From Tiliqua scincoides (Eukaryota > Chordata > Lepidosauria > Squamata > Scincidae), in the NCBI RefSeq assembly GCF_035046505.1, contig NC_089830.1, positions 23,538,284-23,602,283 of the forward strand: a stretch of DNA of 64,000 bases, in the 5' to 3' direction. Shown here piece after piece: positions 59,798-64,000 of this stretch. Positions within the stretch are counted from its first letter, which is position 1; each line of letters begins with the position of its first letter. The notes beneath the pieces were generated by a model. That model was not told where the DNA came from. It did not search any database and saw only the letters and a program-made list of their open reading frames with translations. The translations under genes and the position numbers were made by a program.

Positions 59798-61003
59798 ATG
59801 GATACTCCCATCATGGAACCATTTGTACTAGAAGATTTTGAGGAACTGAACGCTGCTTTGGATCAAACCTCACTGCCAGAAGTGATAACTCAAAGCCGTC
59901 GGAACTTGGATTTATTTGAAAACACCACCCTGGACATCGCCATCACAGGGGTGTCAGGTGCTGGCAAATCATCCCTCGTAAATGCCATGAGAGGTCTGGG
60001 TGATGATGCCGATGATGATGATGAGAATGTAGCCAAGACTGACGTGGTACAAGGAACATTTCATCCAAAAAGATATCTGCATCCTTTATTGCCAAATGTC
60101 GCAATTTGGGACCTACCGGGAATCGGGACAGAAGACTTCCAAGCAGCAAGATATCTAAAGCAGGTAAATTTTGACAAGTATGATTTCTTCATCATCGTTT
60201 CCGCCACCCGTTTCACTGAGAATGATGCCAAATTGGCCCGTGAAATTCAGAAGAGGAAGAAGAAGTTTTACTTTGTGCGTTCCAAAACAGACGTCGATCT
60301 GGGGAATGAAAGTCGGAAAAGAAATTTCAGGGAAGAGAGAACCCTCGAGAGGATAAGGAATGACTGTGAGCAACATTTGGAACAGAGAGGTCAGTCTACT
60401 CCAAGGGTTTTTCTCATCTCCAGGTGGGATTTGGACAAGTATGACTTTCCCCTCCTGCAAATGACTTTAGAAGAGGAGCTGGATGATCTCAAGAGTCAAG
60501 TTTTAATTATGGCGATACCGGCATTCTCCAAAGAAATTCTGGAGAAGAAAAAGAAAACCATGAAAAAACTTATATGGATGCAGGCTCTGTTGTCTGGTGC
60601 TCTTGGAGCCATTCCAGTTCCAGGTCTCTCTTTTCCCTGTGACATTGCCATCTTGGTGAGCACACTGAGGGTTTTCTGCAAGGTGTTTGGCTTGGATCAT
60701 GCTGCCATCAGTAAACTCGCAATACGGGTTCGCAAAAATGAAGCTGTTCTGAGGTCTGCTATTAAAAAAACCCCCATGGCCAGTGAGATCACCCCACCAT
60801 TTGTAGTCCATCTGTTGCAGAAGTCATTGTTCTGTTCATCACTAATGGTTCTGGAAATAGCTCTTGATTTTGTGCCTGTACTGGGCTCCATAACTGGCGC
60901 AGGTCTTTCGTTCGCCACCACGCTCTACATGCTGAAGTGTTTTTTGAATGATGCTGAAGAAGATGCCAAGAATGTTCTTGCTGTGGTTTCTGGTCAAGCA
61001 TGA
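59798..61003 (+). CDS. IRG-10: immunity-related GTPase, sub-group III
   Basis: 401 residues from the ATG 25 bases after acceptor TCTAG (exon start 59773). An upstream in-frame ATG at 59753 lies before the acceptor. P-loop GVSGAGKS (51-58), a lengthened acidic loop (DDADDDDEN, 69-77), DLPG (105-108) and G4 SKTD (162-165), with Thr in place of the usual Ile. The helical domain is complete (AIPVPGLSFP, LDFVPVLGS). No myristoylation signal. It is close to IRG-8. The likely promoter is the block copied from IRG-7, so the two should respond alike. AATAAA at 61492 and 61501. Confidence 0.93.
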   Translation: MDTPIMEPFVLEDFEELNAALDQTSLPEVITQSRRNLDLFENTTLDIAITGVSGAGKSSLVNAMRGLGDDADDDDENVAKTDVVQGTFHPKRYLHPLLPNVAIWDLPGIGTEDFQAARYLKQVNFDKYDFFIIVSATRFTENDAKLAREIQKRKKKFYFVRSKTDVDLGNESRKRNFREERTLERIRNDCEQHLEQRGQSTPRVFLISRWDLDKYDFPLLQMTLEEELDDLKSQVLIMAIPAFSKEILEKKKKTMKKLIWMQALLSGALGAIPVPGLSFPCDIAILVSTLRVFCKVFGLDHAAISKLAIRVRKNEAVLRSAIKKTPMASEITPPFVVHLLQKSLFCSSLMVLEIALDFVPVLGSITGAGLSFATTLYMLKCFLNDAEEDAKNVLAVVSGQA

Positions 61004-61936
61004 AGAACCCAAAGTCAAGAGCCCAATGACGAACCCAAAGCCTGCCATTGGGAAAGAAAGAAGCTGTATGCATTATACACAGCACCAAACTGAAAACTCT
61101 GGATTTGACTTTCTGATTGGAAACAGTTCTTCCTTTGAACAAATACTTGGCCTGAACCATGAAAAGTGAGCATTCAGTTTGCAGTCAATTTATCTCTGGT
61201 TACTGGTAGGTAAAGGCTTTTGTGGGGTTCAGGTGTGCGATTAAATGTATCTGGCACACAAAAAAAGTCACTTGTGGACCATGGATCTTTTAATGCTGGT
61301 CCCTCCTTGCCCCAACTAAAGATGCTGAGCTCCCATCTTTCAGATCACAATATCCCTGGTTGAAATGGAATTCAGAAATGTGAAATATCAGTGAAGGAAA
61401 CCCCAGTGATAACTTTTGTTTTGCTATGGATTTGATTGAGATTTGATTTCCTGTTTCCTTGTGAAACAGAGCAGGGTATTAACTTTCCAAAAATAAAATG
61501 AATAAAATCCACATAAAACCAGCCAGTCTTGCTGAAGAGTCCCAGGCTGACTGGTGTCTCGTTATTGTGGAAGCTTCCCCCACCCAGCCCCATCACATAG
61601 CTGCAGAGTGGACAAGCTCAGAGTGTCCAGGTTTATTTACAACTTTGGAAGCAACAGATCCAGTAGTGATATTGCTCAGTGATTGAGCTCTTCTCTGCCA
61701 ACTCCAGATGCCCACACAGAATGGCTTGCAGCTGGCCTTGATAGTCTCTTTAATTCCTCCCCTGGTCAGTCATCCCTTAGATAGTGAAATTCCAAACCAA
61801 ACTACCCATCCTGCTTTTTAAAAATTTTTTATGTTTTTTGGTCAAAGGCAAGAGTTTGGAAGGTGGCTGGGGTCAGAATCACCAGACAGACCTGGGCAAC
61901 CTGCTCCTGTCTCTACCACTGCTCTGAGATTTAGAG
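61004..61936 (+). other. 3' UTR and flank of IRG-10
   Basis: Homologous to 44826-45387. Poly(A) signals at 61492-61497 and 61501-61506. No further gene. Confidence 0.6.
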
Positions 61937-62286
61937 CAGTGTCTCTCAAACTGTGGGTTGGGACCCACTTGATGGGTCGCGAGCCAATTTCAGGTGGGTC
62001 CCCATTCTTTTCAATATTTTATTTTTAATGTATTATTGATGCTGCCATGGGATGTGACTACATTGGGGGAGATAAGTGCTTTTAACAAGCTACTATGTAT
62101 ATTCTTTTAACAATGATAGTCAGTGGGACTTACTCCTGGGTAAGCATGGTAGGATTTCAGTCTAGGATTGTTAACAATTGCCCTGCTTTATGATGTCACT
62201 TCCGGTCATGACATCACTTCTGGCGGGTCCTGACAGATTCTCATTCTAAAAAGTGGGTCCCAGTGCTAAGTGTGTGAGAACCACTG
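61937..62286 (+). mobile_element. hAT MITE family A, complete, with exact 8-bp target duplication
   Basis: 350 bp, ends 'cagtgtctctcaaac' and inverted 'cagtggttctcacac'. ATTTAGAG stands on both sides (61929-61936 and 62287-62294). Non-coding, so mobilised in trans. This copy defines the family. Confidence 0.9.
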
Positions 62287-62294
62287 ATTTAGAG

Positions 62295-63450
62295 GGATGT
62301 GATGCTATCTGTAGGGGCCTTCCCCTGGAGGGGCCTGGAACAGGCTTGTTCCTCCCCAGGGAGGCCTCAGATTGGCTGGAGGGAGAGGGGGTTCCAGCAC
62401 CCTTGTCCTCCTCCCTAGCAGAGCTGCCAAACCTGGCCTAGGAGCAGAAGCTGTTGACCTCACAGCTCCCTGCTTCACACTGACTGCCTCTCATCCCTGG
62501 CCTCCCTGTTTTATGGAGCAAGCCTGCCCCCTTTGGCCCCTCCCCTTCCTCCAGGTGGGGCAGAAAAGGCCTTTCCTGTTCCTGGCTTGTTTCCTTCTGT
62601 GTTCCTTGTTTGCCCTGCCAGCCCCTTCTGGCTGCTTGAGGTGAGCCAACCCGCTTTGCCCCCTTTGGGGGCAGTGAAGCCTCCCCACCCTGGGCAGGGG
62701 GTGCCTGCTCCCAGGTAAGTCGGGGGTCAGGGCATCTGGGAGGAGCCCCGACACTATCCCTGACTCATATTGGCCTAAATCCAACTGGAGTTCGGGAGGG
62801 CAAAGCCTTCTGCAGAAAGGCATCAGAATCTGTGCTGAAGTCCATCTTAGAGAGCAATCCTTTGCATGTCTACAAAGACGATTGGCCCATTCAGTTACAT
62901 GAGACTTTTTCCTGTTGATTGCAGCCTTAGAGGATTAGTAGGCACACTGGGGAGCTTAATAGAAATGCAACATCACACTTTGTAAGGCACACAATCCAGC
63001 AGAGGTGTACACAGAAATATAGACTCTTTTCACTGCTTATAGTCCTACAGTTATATCTCTGTTTTCTGCATGACATAAATGGCTACTAACAATCTGTGCT
63101 GTCGAGTGTCCTCATTTTGGATGTGTGTAAACCAAATAAATCAAGTGTTTGATAAACCATTGCAACTGGTGGTCACTGTTTTCTCCTTCTGGGCCCAAAA
63201 AGATCCTGCAAACTAGTCTTTCTATTGAAAGACCCTCTGCAAGATGCTGAGTTGGGGGATGGAATGAGACATCGGTCTCAACTGGGCCAAGAGCAAAGGT
63301 GAAGAACTTCAAGCCTGAAAGATCCCTGGGCCTTCTCATCAACTTCTCAGTGGGTCCTGATGGAAAAATTCTATAATGGGTCACAAACTCCCCTAAAGGA
63401 GACCCACTTAGCCCCCACTGTCAGAATTCCCTTGTGATCTCCAGCTACAA
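62295..63450. other. No gene; flank shared with IRG-8
   Basis: 62840-63400 is related to 51240-52020. 63290-63440 is also related to 40060-40240. Thus a similar 3' flank lies just before the IRG-7 unit, suggesting an earlier sub-group III gene there that is now lost. Confidence 0.5.
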
Positions 63451-63606
63451 CAGGGGTGGGCAAACATTTTGGCAGGAGGGCCACATCATCTCTCTCACAC
63501 TGTGTCGGGGGCCAGGGGGAAAAAAAAGAATTAATATACATTTCAAATTTGAATAAATTTACATAAATTAATACATTGGAGACAGAACTTATATGAATGG
63601 ATGAAT
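63451..63606. mobile_element. hAT-type element family C, partial
   Basis: Starts CAGGGGTG. The AT-rich part ('gaataaatttacataaatta') is the reverse complement of that at about 24095-24125. The right end is not recognised. Confidence 0.6.
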
Positions 63607-63837
63607 TTTACTTCGCTTTTTTATAATACACATGAGAACGATAATGAAAACAGGCACTCTCCTCCCCCCTTCCAGAACAGAAAGCACAGATTGAGCATAA
63701 GTTTATGAGAGGCAAGAAAAAACATGGAAGACTTAGGAATTTGATTTCAGCAGAAATGGCAAACCTGACCCATGGATCTGATGGCCACACTCCCCCCCCC
63801 CCACAGAACATAAAGAAGACTGAGACATAACTGCATC

Positions 63838-64000
63838 TAGTTGGCATCCTTCAGTCACGGAAGACTATGGTATTGCGCTCTGAATGGTGGTTCTGGAACA
63901 GAGTGTCCTCTCCAGTGCGCAAAGCCTGGGTAGAGTAGGTATGGATGATAGGCTGTTACCCATGCAGCAAATCCCCCTCTCCATGTCGCTGAAATGGTCC
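63838..64000 (-). repeat. Long unclassified repeat, 3' part
   Basis: Reverse complement of about 33505-33668, including the shared tail. Continues beyond the window. Confidence 0.7.

Overview
The window is nuclear DNA of a land vertebrate, most likely a squamate reptile (lizard). It has intron-bearing genes, many CR1 LINE 3' ends opening with repeats of an AAGAACAT unit, hAT-type miniature transposons, 5S-rRNA-derived SINEs and many microsatellites. The species cannot be named from the sequence.

The only host protein genes recognised are immunity-related GTPases (IRGs), the interferon-induced dynamin-like GTPases that attack pathogen-containing vacuoles. There are ten IRG-derived loci plus one intronic relict, in three sub-groups. 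Sub-group I: IRG-1 (+, 1.6 kb) and IRG-3 (-, 17.7 kb), intact, in the arms of a large inverted repeat, plus fragment IRG-5 at 27.3 kb. Sub-group II, with an N-myristoylation signal: IRG-4 (intact, 25.9 kb), IRG-6 (pseudogene, 34.5 kb), IRG-2 (C-terminal remnant, 6.1 kb) and an intronic relict at 22.8 kb. Sub-group III: IRG-7 (43.1 kb, two GTPase domains in series), IRG-8 (49.3 kb, intact), IRG-9 (55.8 kb, broken) and IRG-10 (59.8 kb, intact).

The intact genes share one layout: a promoter with an interferon-stimulated response element (ISRE), a non-coding first exon with a GT donor, an intron of 1-4.6 kb, and one exon carrying the whole reading frame, with the AG acceptor 1-26 bases before the ATG. 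ISRE cores (TTTCNNTTTC or its complement) lie upstream of IRG-1, -3, -4, -7, -9 and -10. The homologous site is degraded at IRG-8.

Layout. 0-3 kb: hAT end, then left palindrome arm with IRG-1. 3-16.4 kb: spacer with IRG-2, whose stop codon was the insertion point of a nearly complete 5.3-kb LINE, and an LTR nested in a hAT MITE. 16.4-19.1 kb: right arm with IRG-3. 20-29.5 kb: IRG-4 unit, then IRG-5 cut off by a CR1. 30-36 kb: duplicated unit with pseudogene IRG-6. 36-40 kb: repeats, including a solo LTR. 40-64 kb: four tandem sub-group III units, with a 1.27-kb promoter block copied from IRG-7 into the broken IRG-9 gene just upstream of IRG-10.

The locus looks like a rapidly turning-over innate-immunity cluster: births by tandem and inverted duplication, apparent gene conversion, domain duplication, and deaths by small deletions and rearrangement. 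The most novel item is IRG-7, predicted to make a 561-residue protein with two complete GTP-binding domains and one helical domain.
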